NCBI GenBank assembly: GCA_024235395.1
Contig: JACKMK010000004.1
Coordinates: 310,001-374,000, forward strand
Reading direction: 5' to 3'
DNA: 64,000 bases
From: Chromatiaceae bacterium
GTDB taxonomy: Bacteria > Pseudomonadota > Gammaproteobacteria > Chromatiales > Chromatiaceae
The notes beneath the pieces were generated by a model. That model did no database searches, had not been told where the DNA came from, and was given only the letters and a program-made list of their open reading frames with translations. This document shows, one piece after another, positions 16,862-23,817 of the stretch. A program made the translations under genes and the position numbers. Each line of letters begins with the position of its first letter. Within the stretch, counting starts at the first letter, position 1.

Positions 16862-18408
16862 TGTCGTCCCCCAAGGTAGAGAATCTTGGCCTGGTTGCCG
16901 TAGCGCAACGTCACGCGGTCGGACGCGATCGACTCCACGACGTAGTTGCTGTCCACCGGATCGCCGACGCGCGCAACACGATTGTCACTGAACAAGGCGA
17001 ACGCCACCTGGTCCTTGACGATTGCTATGCCGATCACCACAAGCCGTGTCTGCAGCGCGGCTGCCGGGTCCTTCGCGGTCGACGGCCGGACGGTACCAAG
17101 TGGGGTATCGAACGAGTCCTCAAGCGCTTTGACACGGGAGACCAGCTCGGGCACGCCGCCGGTGTCGCTGTCGAATCGACGGGCGACATTGCCCCAGGTA
17201 CTCATAAGCCCGCGGCTCAGCACGCCTTCAGCGACGAGCGCACCACCATCGCTGCTGATGGAGACCTGCTTTTCCAACCCGGCGTCGCGCACGGCCTTTC
17301 GCAGCGCGGCCACCGAGCCGGCCAGCGTGCGCACCTCGGAATCCACACGGCTGATACCGGGAACATCGGTGCGCAACATGGCGACCAATTCGTCCTCCGC
17401 AAGGTCCTGGCCAAGATAACCCCGCAAATTCACCGCGCCATCGGGGGCAACTTCATAACTCAGATCCGCGCCGCCGAGGCGTGCAAGGGTCTGCCCAACG
17501 GACCGGCGCAGCAAATCCAGAGGCCAGGTGCGGTTCTCAGCCGGGATGCCGCGCTGTTTGAGTGCGTCCGACAGCTTGGCCTTCGCCGACTCTGATCCGG
17601 TGTAGCCCTCAAACACCAGTGTACCGTCGCGTCCGACGCGTACCGCAACAGACACCAGACCCAGCTGCGACAACAGCGACTTGCCGACACTCAGACGCCC
17701 CGCCCATGATTCTCCACGCTGGGCCATCGGGGTCTCAGAAACCGTCCCGTAAAAAACGACGACGACCAGCGTACCAACGGCTGCGACGATCGCACCGATC
17801 ACCGCCACGCTGCGGCGAGACCAGACGCCCGCACGCTTGCCCACCGCAGACGGCGCGGCGTCCGTATCGACCTTGAAATCCAAGGCACGCGTTTCGGGGG
17901 CCGCACCAGACCTCGAGACGTCCCCACTGGAGGGGTCCGACGTATCATCGCCGACCCTTTCGGACGGCGCGGCAGCATCTGCTCCGCTCGACGCACTGCG
18001 CGGCGCAGATCTGTCCTCCGTCACGGGTTCCGGAATCGGCAGGCTATCCCAATCCGTCCCTTCAGCACCGATTGCGATAAAGGTGCGGCCGAGTCCGATC
18101 ACGGAACCGAAAGGTAGCTCCTTGCCCTCGCCGGATGCCAGCAGCCCTCCGGAGGTAGCCACATCCCGGTCCCGTGCCTCGACCCACAGGCCACCAGTAT
18201 CAATGCGCAACAACAGGTGTTCGGGGGCGATTGTCGCGTCCTGCAGCACCACATCGTTCTCGTCCCCACTGCCGATCGAATACTGGCCACTGGACAGCAA
18301 TACCTCTGCTCCGGACTGGAATCCACTCAACAGACGCAGAACAGTCTTCTCCGCCGCTGCAGCATTCCGCGTCGACGCGTTCGTTGCTGTATCAGTCACA
18401 GCCAGCAT
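16807..18408 (-). CDS. sctD: SctD, inner-membrane ring protein with FHA domain
   Basis: A 533-residue YscD-family protein. An N-terminal cytoplasmic FHA-like domain (about 22-115, with GQYSIGSGDENDVVL and APEHLLLRI) binds SctK. A polar linker, a single transmembrane helix (about 201-221) and a periplasmic part with repeated BON-like ring-building domains (for example VRVGRDGTLVFEGYTGSESA) follow. The C-terminal KDQVAFALFSDNRVARVGD region would face the secretin, so an SctC partner is expected although none is encoded nearby. The linker of about 85 residues between FHA and membrane is long and Ser/Asp-rich. Confidence 0.94.
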   Translation of the reverse strand: MLAVTDTATNASTRNAAAAEKTVLRLLSGFQSGAEVLLSSGQYSIGSGDENDVVLQDATIAPEHLLLRIDTGGLWVEARDRDVATSGGLLASGEGKELPFGSVIGLGRTFIAIGAEGTDWDSLPIPEPVTEDRSAPRSASSGADAAAPSERVGDDTSDPSSGDVSRSGAAPETRALDFKVDTDAAPSAVGKRAGVWSRRSVAVIGAIVAAVGTLVVVVFYGTVSETPMAQRGESWAGRLSVGKSLLSQLGLVSVAVRVGRDGTLVFEGYTGSESAKAKLSDALKQRGIPAENRTWPLDLLRRSVGQTLARLGGADLSYEVAPDGAVNLRGYLGQDLAEDELVAMLRTDVPGISRVDSEVRTLAGSVAALRKAVRDAGLEKQVSISSDGGALVAEGVLSRGLMSTWGNVARRFDSDTGGVPELVSRVKALEDSFDTPLGTVRPSTAKDPAAALQTRLVVIGIAIVKDQVAFALFSDNRVARVGDPVDSNYVVESIASDRVTLRYGNQAKILYLGGRQWEKTTGTPIPGSTSKGF

Positions 18409-18425
18409 CCAGGTTCAGCCCCCAC

Positions 18426-18869
18426 TCATGGAAACAGCATCCGCATCGTTGACGGCGAATAGGCAACGCGGTTCTCCGCCCCTGTCTCCGCCATCCAATG
18501 ATCGAGCGCATTGGCGAACTCTCCCAGGGCCCGCTCAAAACCGACTGCATCCAATGATCGAGCCGGCAACATGCGGTACATCATCAGTGCCGCACCGTCC
18601 GGTTCGAGGCAAAGGACCTCCTGCCTAGTGCCCTGCTGTCCAAGATGCTTTCGCAGGCAGTTATCCATGACGTCCTCGCGCTCAACGGCACTGGACGGCA
18701 ATTCGACGATGCGCCCTTGAAGGTACACCTTGTCGCCCGCCTGGAACAGGGCAATCTCCAGGTCGCCGTCGAACAGCAGATCCACTCGCCCGGATTCATC
18801 GTTGTCCGATAGAACCAGGTTCCGGCGCCGGGCGAAATCTGCAAGCAAGGTATCGAGTTCGGCTGCCAT
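18426..18869 (-). CDS. YscB-like class I chaperone
   Basis: A 147-residue CesT-like protein with an N-terminal helix (LDTLLADFARRRNLVL), central strands (DLEIALFQAGDKVYLQGRIV) and a C-terminal helix (ERALGEFANALDHWM). In Yersinia the order is yscB-yscC-yscD, and this gene sits directly upstream of sctD. It is therefore the best candidate for YscB, the SycN partner for SctW. The ATG at 18869 has a good ribosome site (GGGAG). An effector chaperone role is an alternative. Confidence 0.7.
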   Translation of the reverse strand: MAAELDTLLADFARRRNLVLSDNDESGRVDLLFDGDLEIALFQAGDKVYLQGRIVELPSSAVEREDVMDNCLRKHLGQQGTRQEVLCLEPDGAALMMYRMLPARSLDAVGFERALGEFANALDHWMAETGAENRVAYSPSTMRMLFP

Positions 18870-19285
18870 AAGAGCTCCCAGTACTCCTACATCCAAAAAC
18901 TTAAGGTTGTAAATCGAACGAATGCTTTAACTCGGGCGGAAACTATAATCATTTTTTTTATTTATCGAGCAATCACCGCCCGTGCAAGGGCATAAAAAAA
19001 ATGTCACTGGACGCGATCATTTATCTCGACTTTAATTCAGTTCGAACAAGAATATGATAGTACAGCACTCGGCACGTTGTGCGCGGTGCATAATCTAATT
19101 TATTAGCTGCTCGCGCTTCTCGGATTTATGCGTAGGCGGATTGATTTTTTAATTAATCGAACCTATTCGAATTTGCTGCTACGCGCACTTGCAGGGTATC
19201 CCGGAAACTTTTCCGGCGGTGCGCACTCAACAATGTGCACTGAAACAACACTGACGACCGCTCGTTGCCAAAGGAGGCACCCAAC
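18870..19285. promoter_or_regulatory. AT-rich divergent control region
   Basis: About 415 bases of markedly AT-rich DNA in a GC-rich island, between the leftward basal-body operon and the rightward translocon operon. It holds T8/A8 tracts, an AT palindrome (TTAATTAA near 19150) and several TCGAAC words (near 18914, 19041 and 19157). Such composition is typical of promoters silenced by H-NS/MvaT-type proteins. I could not fix -35/-10 boxes. A strong ribosome site (AAAGGAGG) at the right end serves the gene at 19286. Confidence 0.6.
18950..19003. repeat. Perfect 12-bp inverted repeat with T8/A8 arms
   Basis: The arm CATTTTTTTTAT (18950-18961) and its exact complement ATAAAAAAAATG (18992-19003) flank 30 bases of ordinary composition. 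The spacing allows either a hairpin or two facing protein or bent-DNA sites. It lies in the control region between the basal-body and translocon operons. Confidence 0.7.
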
Positions 19286-19585
19286 ATGACGGATCAATCC
19301 GCAGCTATTCAGCAGGCCAAGGAGACGCTACGCCGCGCCAAGGCCCTGTCACAACAAGCCGACGAAGCCCTTTCGCAAGGGCAACAGGTGTGGAAGGCGG
19401 CGGGACTTGAGACAGCCCCCGCCACCGACCCGTGGGATGCCCCGGGCGTGCCCGGCATCATCCGCGACACCATCAACAGCGACCACCAGGCCTTCCTGCA
19501 GGAAAGATCCGACAAGAAGCGCAAGACCATGGCCGCCAATGCGGGTTCAAAATCGAAACACCACAAGCCTCGCAGCATGGTCTGA
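19286..19585 (+). CDS. LcrG-like small helical protein (tip chaperone candidate)
   Basis: A 99-residue protein with an N-terminal amphipathic helix (IQQAKETLRRAKALSQQADE), a Pro-containing middle and a strongly basic tail (KKRKTMAANAGSKSKHHKPR). It is the first gene of the translocon operon, directly before the tip candidate, the position of LcrG before LcrV in Ysc systems, and of similar size. The ATG follows an excellent ribosome site (AAAGGAGG). The homology is positional and structural only; it could be another secreted or regulatory component. Confidence 0.5.
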   Translation: MTDQSAAIQQAKETLRRAKALSQQADEALSQGQQVWKAAGLETAPATDPWDAPGVPGIIRDTINSDHQAFLQERSDKKRKTMAANAGSKSKHHKPRSMV

Positions 19586-19647
19586 CCATCGCCCACTGCA
19601 GCCAATTTCGACCCGAATACGAAACAAATAGTCTGAGGAGAATCACA

Positions 19648-20421
19648 ATGGCAGAAATGCGTATCGACGGTAGCGCGGCATCCGCCGCGGCAAGCGCCCT
19701 TTCGGGTGCCGCCGGTTCCGTCAATCCGGAGGCAATGTCCTCATTCTCGGCCGCCCTTACCCAGGCGTTCCCGAGTGCCGGTGGACAGCACCACCACGCT
19801 GGCGGTGGCGGTGGCGGCGGTGGCGGTGGAAGCGCGAGCGGCGCGGACACCCACTCCACGATCGACCAGATGTCGTCGGCCTTCGTCCAACTCGGCGATC
19901 AGGACAACGTCATCGAAATGGTCATGACGGCGCTGAAGAAGAAGGGCGGCGTACAGGAGGAGGAACTCAAGGCCCAGAAGGAGGCCTTCGACCGTACGAC
20001 CACCCAGCTCGAAAACCAGATCAAGTTGCAGTCGTACTTCTCTTCTGGCTCGACCAACAGCGACGGCGTGAACGTCAACACCGACCCGATCACACTGACG
20101 GACCCCAACACCGGCCAGGAGGTCACCTACCCGTATACCGACAGCAGCGGAAACACCGTGACAGTGCTGGACTACGAGTCGCAGACCTATGGCATCACGC
20201 CGCCCGCCGTCGGCTCGGACGGCACAGTGGATCAGAGCGCGTGCACCAGCTACGAGCAGTCCGTATCCGGCGAGGTACAGACGCTGAACAGCACCAGTAC
20301 CGAGCAACAGCAGGAGCTGCAGGAAACGGTGACCGACTACCAGAACACCAATTCGCTGGTGTCCACGTTGCAGTCGGATCTCAAGTCCATCCTTTCGGGC
20401 ATCATCCAGAACACCCGTTAG
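19648..20421 (+). CDS. Needle tip or filament protein candidate (SctA role)
   Basis: A 257-residue protein. Residues 1-45 are Ala/Ser-rich, followed by a His-Gly block with ten consecutive Gly (about 52-62). A helical region (about 70-135, VIEMVMTALKKKGGVQEEEL) comes next, then a beta-rich insert with YPYTDSSGNTVTVLDYES, and a long C-terminal helix (TLNSTSTEQQQELQETVTDY) ending SILSGIIQNTR. Two helices around a variable middle, and position just before the SycD chaperone and the translocators, suggest the extracellular tip (LcrV role) or an EspA-like filament. No confident family match was recognised. Confidence 0.55.
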   Translation: MAEMRIDGSAASAAASALSGAAGSVNPEAMSSFSAALTQAFPSAGGQHHHAGGGGGGGGGGSASGADTHSTIDQMSSAFVQLGDQDNVIEMVMTALKKKGGVQEEELKAQKEAFDRTTTQLENQIKLQSYFSSGSTNSDGVNVNTDPITLTDPNTGQEVTYPYTDSSGNTVTVLDYESQTYGITPPAVGSDGTVDQSACTSYEQSVSGEVQTLNSTSTEQQQELQETVTDYQNTNSLVSTLQSDLKSILSGIIQNTR

Positions 20422-20458
20422 GGACTGCAAGATGCCGCGTGGGTTCGTCGTGACTGCC

Positions 20459-20484
20459 GCCGCGGGAGGTGTACCTCCCGTGGG
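20459..20484. repeat. Hairpin between tip and SycD genes
   Basis: The arms CGGGAGGT (20463-20470) and ACCTCCCG (20473-20480) are exact complements and extend outward with a G-U pair and further pairing. No T-tract follows, so it is not a classic terminator. It lies in a 276-base gap inside the translocon operon and could set differential expression or mRNA processing. Confidence 0.5.
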
Positions 20485-20697
20485 CTCGCAGCACCATATG
20501 AATCCGTGCCATCTGGCATGGGCCGGTGTTGGCACTCGGCCCTGCCAATCCGCTTGCCGGCGACCCCATCGCCTTCTTCCGCAGCACGGAGGCGTCGAGA
20601 CCCGCGAACACCGGTCCGTCGCCGTGCCCATGGCATGCTCGGCGAGACCGATAGCCCATTTCCGGCGCCTGGAAGGCGTCGATGGAGTTCTACAACC

Positions 20698-21219
20698 ATG
20701 ACTGCCACCGCCACTGCATTCCAGGATCCGTTCGCCGACTTCAGCGACAAGGAACTCGGCGAGCTTCTGTACAGTTTCGTTCACAACTTCAAGACGCTGG
20801 GGGAGATCAACGGTATCTCGGAGACCAGCCTCGACGCCTTGTACAACCTGGCTTACTCCGCATATCGGGCGGGCCGGTTCAGCGACGCCCTGAAGGTGTT
20901 TCGCTTCCTGGTCACATTCGACCATCTGGAGAAACGTTACTGGATGGGTTTCGCCGCCTGCCGTCAGATGACCAAGGAGTACCGCGGTGCCATCGACGCC
21001 TACGCCGTTGCCAGCACGCTCGACCTCCACGACCCCGCGCCGCTGCTTCACACCGCCGAGTGTCTGCTAGCACTGGATCTGCGCGACAATGCCGTCGGGG
21101 CGCTGGAACTCGCGGTGGAGACCGCGGGAGAAGACGTGCCCTACCAGGCGGCAGCCGAGAAGGCCCGCGCGATGCTGGACATCACGCGAGCCGGCGATCC
21201 CGGACCGGGAGGTGCATGA
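20698..21219 (+). CDS. SycD/LcrH-type TPR chaperone of the translocators
   Basis: A 173-residue class II chaperone with three TPR-like helical pairs (LDALYNLAYSAYRAGRFSDA; MGFAACRQMTKEYRGAIDAY; HTAECLLALDLRDNAVGALE). This is the arrangement of SycD/IpgC, which hold hydrophobic translocators until export. It lies directly before sctE and its stop overlaps the sctE start region (ATGATG). The ATG at 20698 precedes the conserved N-terminal helix. Confidence 0.93.
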   Translation: MTATATAFQDPFADFSDKELGELLYSFVHNFKTLGEINGISETSLDALYNLAYSAYRAGRFSDALKVFRFLVTFDHLEKRYWMGFAACRQMTKEYRGAIDAYAVASTLDLHDPAPLLHTAECLLALDLRDNAVGALELAVETAGEDVPYQAAAEKARAMLDITRAGDPGPGGA

Positions 21220-22514
21220 TGCCCGACAGCATCGGCAATCGCCCGGCCATGCCTCCAGGGCTCACCGGCCGCCCGGACTCACCGTCCGGGCTGGGTGGCA
21301 CGGATTCGACAAAAACCGTTCAAGGCACCAGCCAGACCGCCGCGAGCGCCCGCACCGAGGCGCCGCCGCCAGCTGCCGCGCCGAGCGGCAGTGGGACCAT
21401 CATTCTCGAGCCACCGATGCCGATGTCGGTCGACCAGATCATCGACGAGGTCACGGCGCTGTCGCGCAAGGTCACCGACAAGCTGACCACGGTGCAAAAG
21501 AACGACATCCAGCGACGCAGCACCGAGATCACCCACAAGAACAACGACCGCCTGAAGAAGTTCGAGGATGAGTTGGCGGCACAGGCGAAGAAGCGCAAAC
21601 GCCACCACAGCTTCTGGGGCAAGCTCGCCGACGATTTCAAGAAGGTTGGCGCCATCGCGGCGGACGTCGGTGAGATCGCCGCCGGTATCGCGGTCCTGTG
21701 CACGAGCGTCGGTGACGGCCCCGTGGGGGTCGTCGGCGGAGTGCTGCTGATCACCGCCGGCGTCGTCGGGGCTACCCAGTATTCGGTGGACCAGGCCGAT
21801 CCGAAGTGGGCCGAAAATCACCCGGCATTCAACATGGCGATGGGCGGTACGCAGCTGGGCCTGAGTCTGGCGGCGGGCGGCGTACTGGCCGGCCCGGCGA
21901 TCGCGGCCGGCATGTCCAGCCTGGGCAGTTCGCTGGCCAGCACCTTGGTCACCACCACCGAGGTCACTGCCGAGGTGGGCGTGGACGCCGGCGTGGAGAT
22001 GACCGAGGTGGGCACTGAGATCGGCTCGGAGGCCGCGGAATCGACGACCGAGGCCAGCACAGAGGCCAGCACCGAGAGCAGTGCGGAGAGCAGTGCGGAG
22101 AGCAGTACCGAATCGACCGACGAGATCGGTGCTGACGAAGCGTCCAGCGGAGAAGACACCGGCGATGCCGCCAACGAGAGTACCGAACTCAAGCGCACCC
22201 AGTCGAGCGTATGGCAGACCATCCGCACTATGACCACCCGGATCAACATGGTGTCGCAGGCCGTTTTGGGTGCAGACGACGTCGGCGAGGGCGTGATGTC
22301 GATCGAGGATGGCAAGGACGACAAGGACGCCGACGATGCGGCGGCCGACGCCACGCAGGACGCCTCGGACGTGAAGCAGCAGCAGGCCCTGGTGGCCGCC
22401 CAGTACAGCTCGCTGCAGAAGACCATGAAGGAGTTCGAGGCGGGTGCCCAGGCCCTGACCAGCGCGCTCAAGGATTGGGAATCGAACAGCACCCGCTGGA
22501 GCCAGACCGTCTAG
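21219..22514 (+). CDS. sctE: SctE, large hydrophobic translocator (YopB role)
   Basis: A 431-residue protein. A proline-rich N-terminus (1-65) likely carries the secretion signal and SycD-binding motif. A coiled coil follows (about 70-128), then two hydrophobic regions (about 152-186 and 209-243). A Thr/Ser/Glu/Ala low-complexity stretch (about 255-320) and a C-terminal helical region ending DWESNSTRWSQTV follow. The architecture is that of the pore-forming translocator. Two adjacent ATGs exist (21216 and 21219); the second has better spacing from GGGAGG. Confidence 0.85.
   Translation: MPDSIGNRPAMPPGLTGRPDSPSGLGGTDSTKTVQGTSQTAASARTEAPPPAAAPSGSGTIILEPPMPMSVDQIIDEVTALSRKVTDKLTTVQKNDIQRRSTEITHKNNDRLKKFEDELAAQAKKRKRHHSFWGKLADDFKKVGAIAADVGEIAAGIAVLCTSVGDGPVGVVGGVLLITAGVVGATQYSVDQADPKWAENHPAFNMAMGGTQLGLSLAAGGVLAGPAIAAGMSSLGSSLASTLVTTTEVTAEVGVDAGVEMTEVGTEIGSEAAESTTEASTEASTESSAESSAESSTESTDEIGADEASSGEDTGDAANESTELKRTQSSVWQTIRTMTTRINMVSQAVLGADDVGEGVMSIEDGKDDKDADDAAADATQDASDVKQQQALVAAQYSSLQKTMKEFEAGAQALTSALKDWESNSTRWSQTV
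22048..22113 (+). repeat. Short tandem repeats inside sctE
   Basis: Repeats of GAGGCCAGCAC and of GAGAGCAGTGCG-like 12-mers encode STEAS/ESSA units. The tract is likely to vary in length by replication slippage, in whole codons so that the frame is kept. Confidence 0.75.
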
Positions 22515-22567
22515 GCGTGCCGGTACGGGTCCTGGCAGCGGCAACCTTACAAAAGGAGTTGCAGACG

Positions 22568-23644
22568 ATGAGCGATTTCGACATTCGAAACCCCGGCAGC
22601 GGCGGCCCGCCACCGCTCGGCCAGCCCAACGTCGCCCCGTCTGGCGGTACCGCCCCTGCGGGTACCAGCCGCGGGGTTGGCGCCACGACGAACCAGGTGG
22701 ACCCGGGCGTCGCTCCACGCCAGCCCGCGCCGGCGAGCCAGGGCCCCACGCTCGAACCGGCCAGCCCCAGCAGCGGCGCAGCACTTGCGGCCTTCTACCA
22801 ACAGGATGCCGCCGCGTTCGAGGACGTCATTTCCGAGATCCGCAAGGACCTGGTCACTGCCGACGAACAGGAATGGAAAAGCAACCGCCAGGCGATGATG
22901 TCGGCATTTCAGGTCGTCAAGGACAAGCTGGACGACCAGATCAGCGAGCTGCGCAAGTCCGCGAAAGACACCATGGCGGCGGCCCTGTTTTCCGGCATCG
23001 CGCAGATCGCCGGCGGGGTCGTCAGCGTGATCGGCGCCACCAGCGCCCTGCGCAGCGGGAGTATGGTGGACGAGGAGATCCCGGAGGCCGAACAGATCTC
23101 CGATGTCGACGTCAAACCTTCGGCCGACGAGGATGCGTCCTCGATGGAGATGGACGACGACCTCCAGGGCGGCGACGAGGCGCCGGACGCCGACATCGAG
23201 TTGCAACCGATGAACCAGCAGCCCGCCGAGGTCGAGGAACCCGCTCCGAACCAGGCGCAGAACTCCGACGCCGACGACGTGCAGGACAAAACGGACGACG
23301 CCGACGACAAGGCGGGCGACGAAAAGCGCACCGGCAAGAACACTCGCAAGGTTTGGCGACCGACCGACGAGGCCCATCGCCAGGCCGTGCTCGCACGCTG
23401 GCAGGCGCTCAGCTCATCCCTCGGCGGGACCGGGACCATCGGCTCCGGCCTGGAGACCCAGGCGGCCACGGATCACTCGACCAATGCGACCAAGGATCAG
23501 AGCGAGGCCAACCAGGCCCAGTCGCAGTTCCAGGACTTCCAGAGCTTCGCCGAGCAGGCCAGCCAGACCCTGCAGACCGACTGGCAGACGGTCCAGGCCA
23601 TGCTGAGTTCGCTGAATTCAGTCAAGGAAAAGGTCAGCGCCTAG
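22568..23644 (+). CDS. sctB: SctB, small translocator (YopD role)
   Basis: A 358-residue protein with a Pro/Gly-rich N-terminus (1-70), a helical region (about 72-132), one hydrophobic segment (about 136-160, ALFSGIAQIAGGVVSVIGAT) and a C-terminal amphipathic helix pair (QDFQSFAEQASQTLQTDWQT). One membrane segment and position right after sctE match the YopD role. A long, very acidic insert (about 166-262, many Asp/Glu) follows the membrane segment, which is not usual for YopD. A ribosome site (AAGGAG) precedes the ATG. Confidence 0.82.
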   Translation: MSDFDIRNPGSGGPPPLGQPNVAPSGGTAPAGTSRGVGATTNQVDPGVAPRQPAPASQGPTLEPASPSSGAALAAFYQQDAAAFEDVISEIRKDLVTADEQEWKSNRQAMMSAFQVVKDKLDDQISELRKSAKDTMAAALFSGIAQIAGGVVSVIGATSALRSGSMVDEEIPEAEQISDVDVKPSADEDASSMEMDDDLQGGDEAPDADIELQPMNQQPAEVEEPAPNQAQNSDADDVQDKTDDADDKAGDEKRTGKNTRKVWRPTDEAHRQAVLARWQALSSSLGGTGTIGSGLETQAATDHSTNATKDQSEANQAQSQFQDFQSFAEQASQTLQTDWQTVQAMLSSLNSVKEKVSA

Positions 23645-23817
23645 CCGGATGCCGGGGCGACGCGTCTCGCCTGCCGGAACGGCGCTCGCCGGTCGGGGGA
23701 ATGGATGACCGTGGTCTGCCGCGAAGCCGGCCACGGATAAGGCAGCCGCCCCAGGCCCTTGTCGGCGCGACCGTGCGGGGCGCGGCAACACCAATAATTA
23801 CCGCGCAGGAGGCGACC

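Noticed and set aside
19798..19836. Gly-rich GGC/GGT tract in the tip gene as a phase-variable frameshift site
   Set aside because: The tract is built of mixed GGT/GGC codons, not a homopolymer, so slippage would change length in whole codons rather than shift frame.
20432..20701. An 89-codon plus-strand open frame between the tip gene and the SycD-type gene
   Set aside because: It is Arg/Pro/His-rich with no domain or ribosome site, starts 10 bases after the tip stop, and contains the hairpin; it looks like a by-product of GC-rich sequence.
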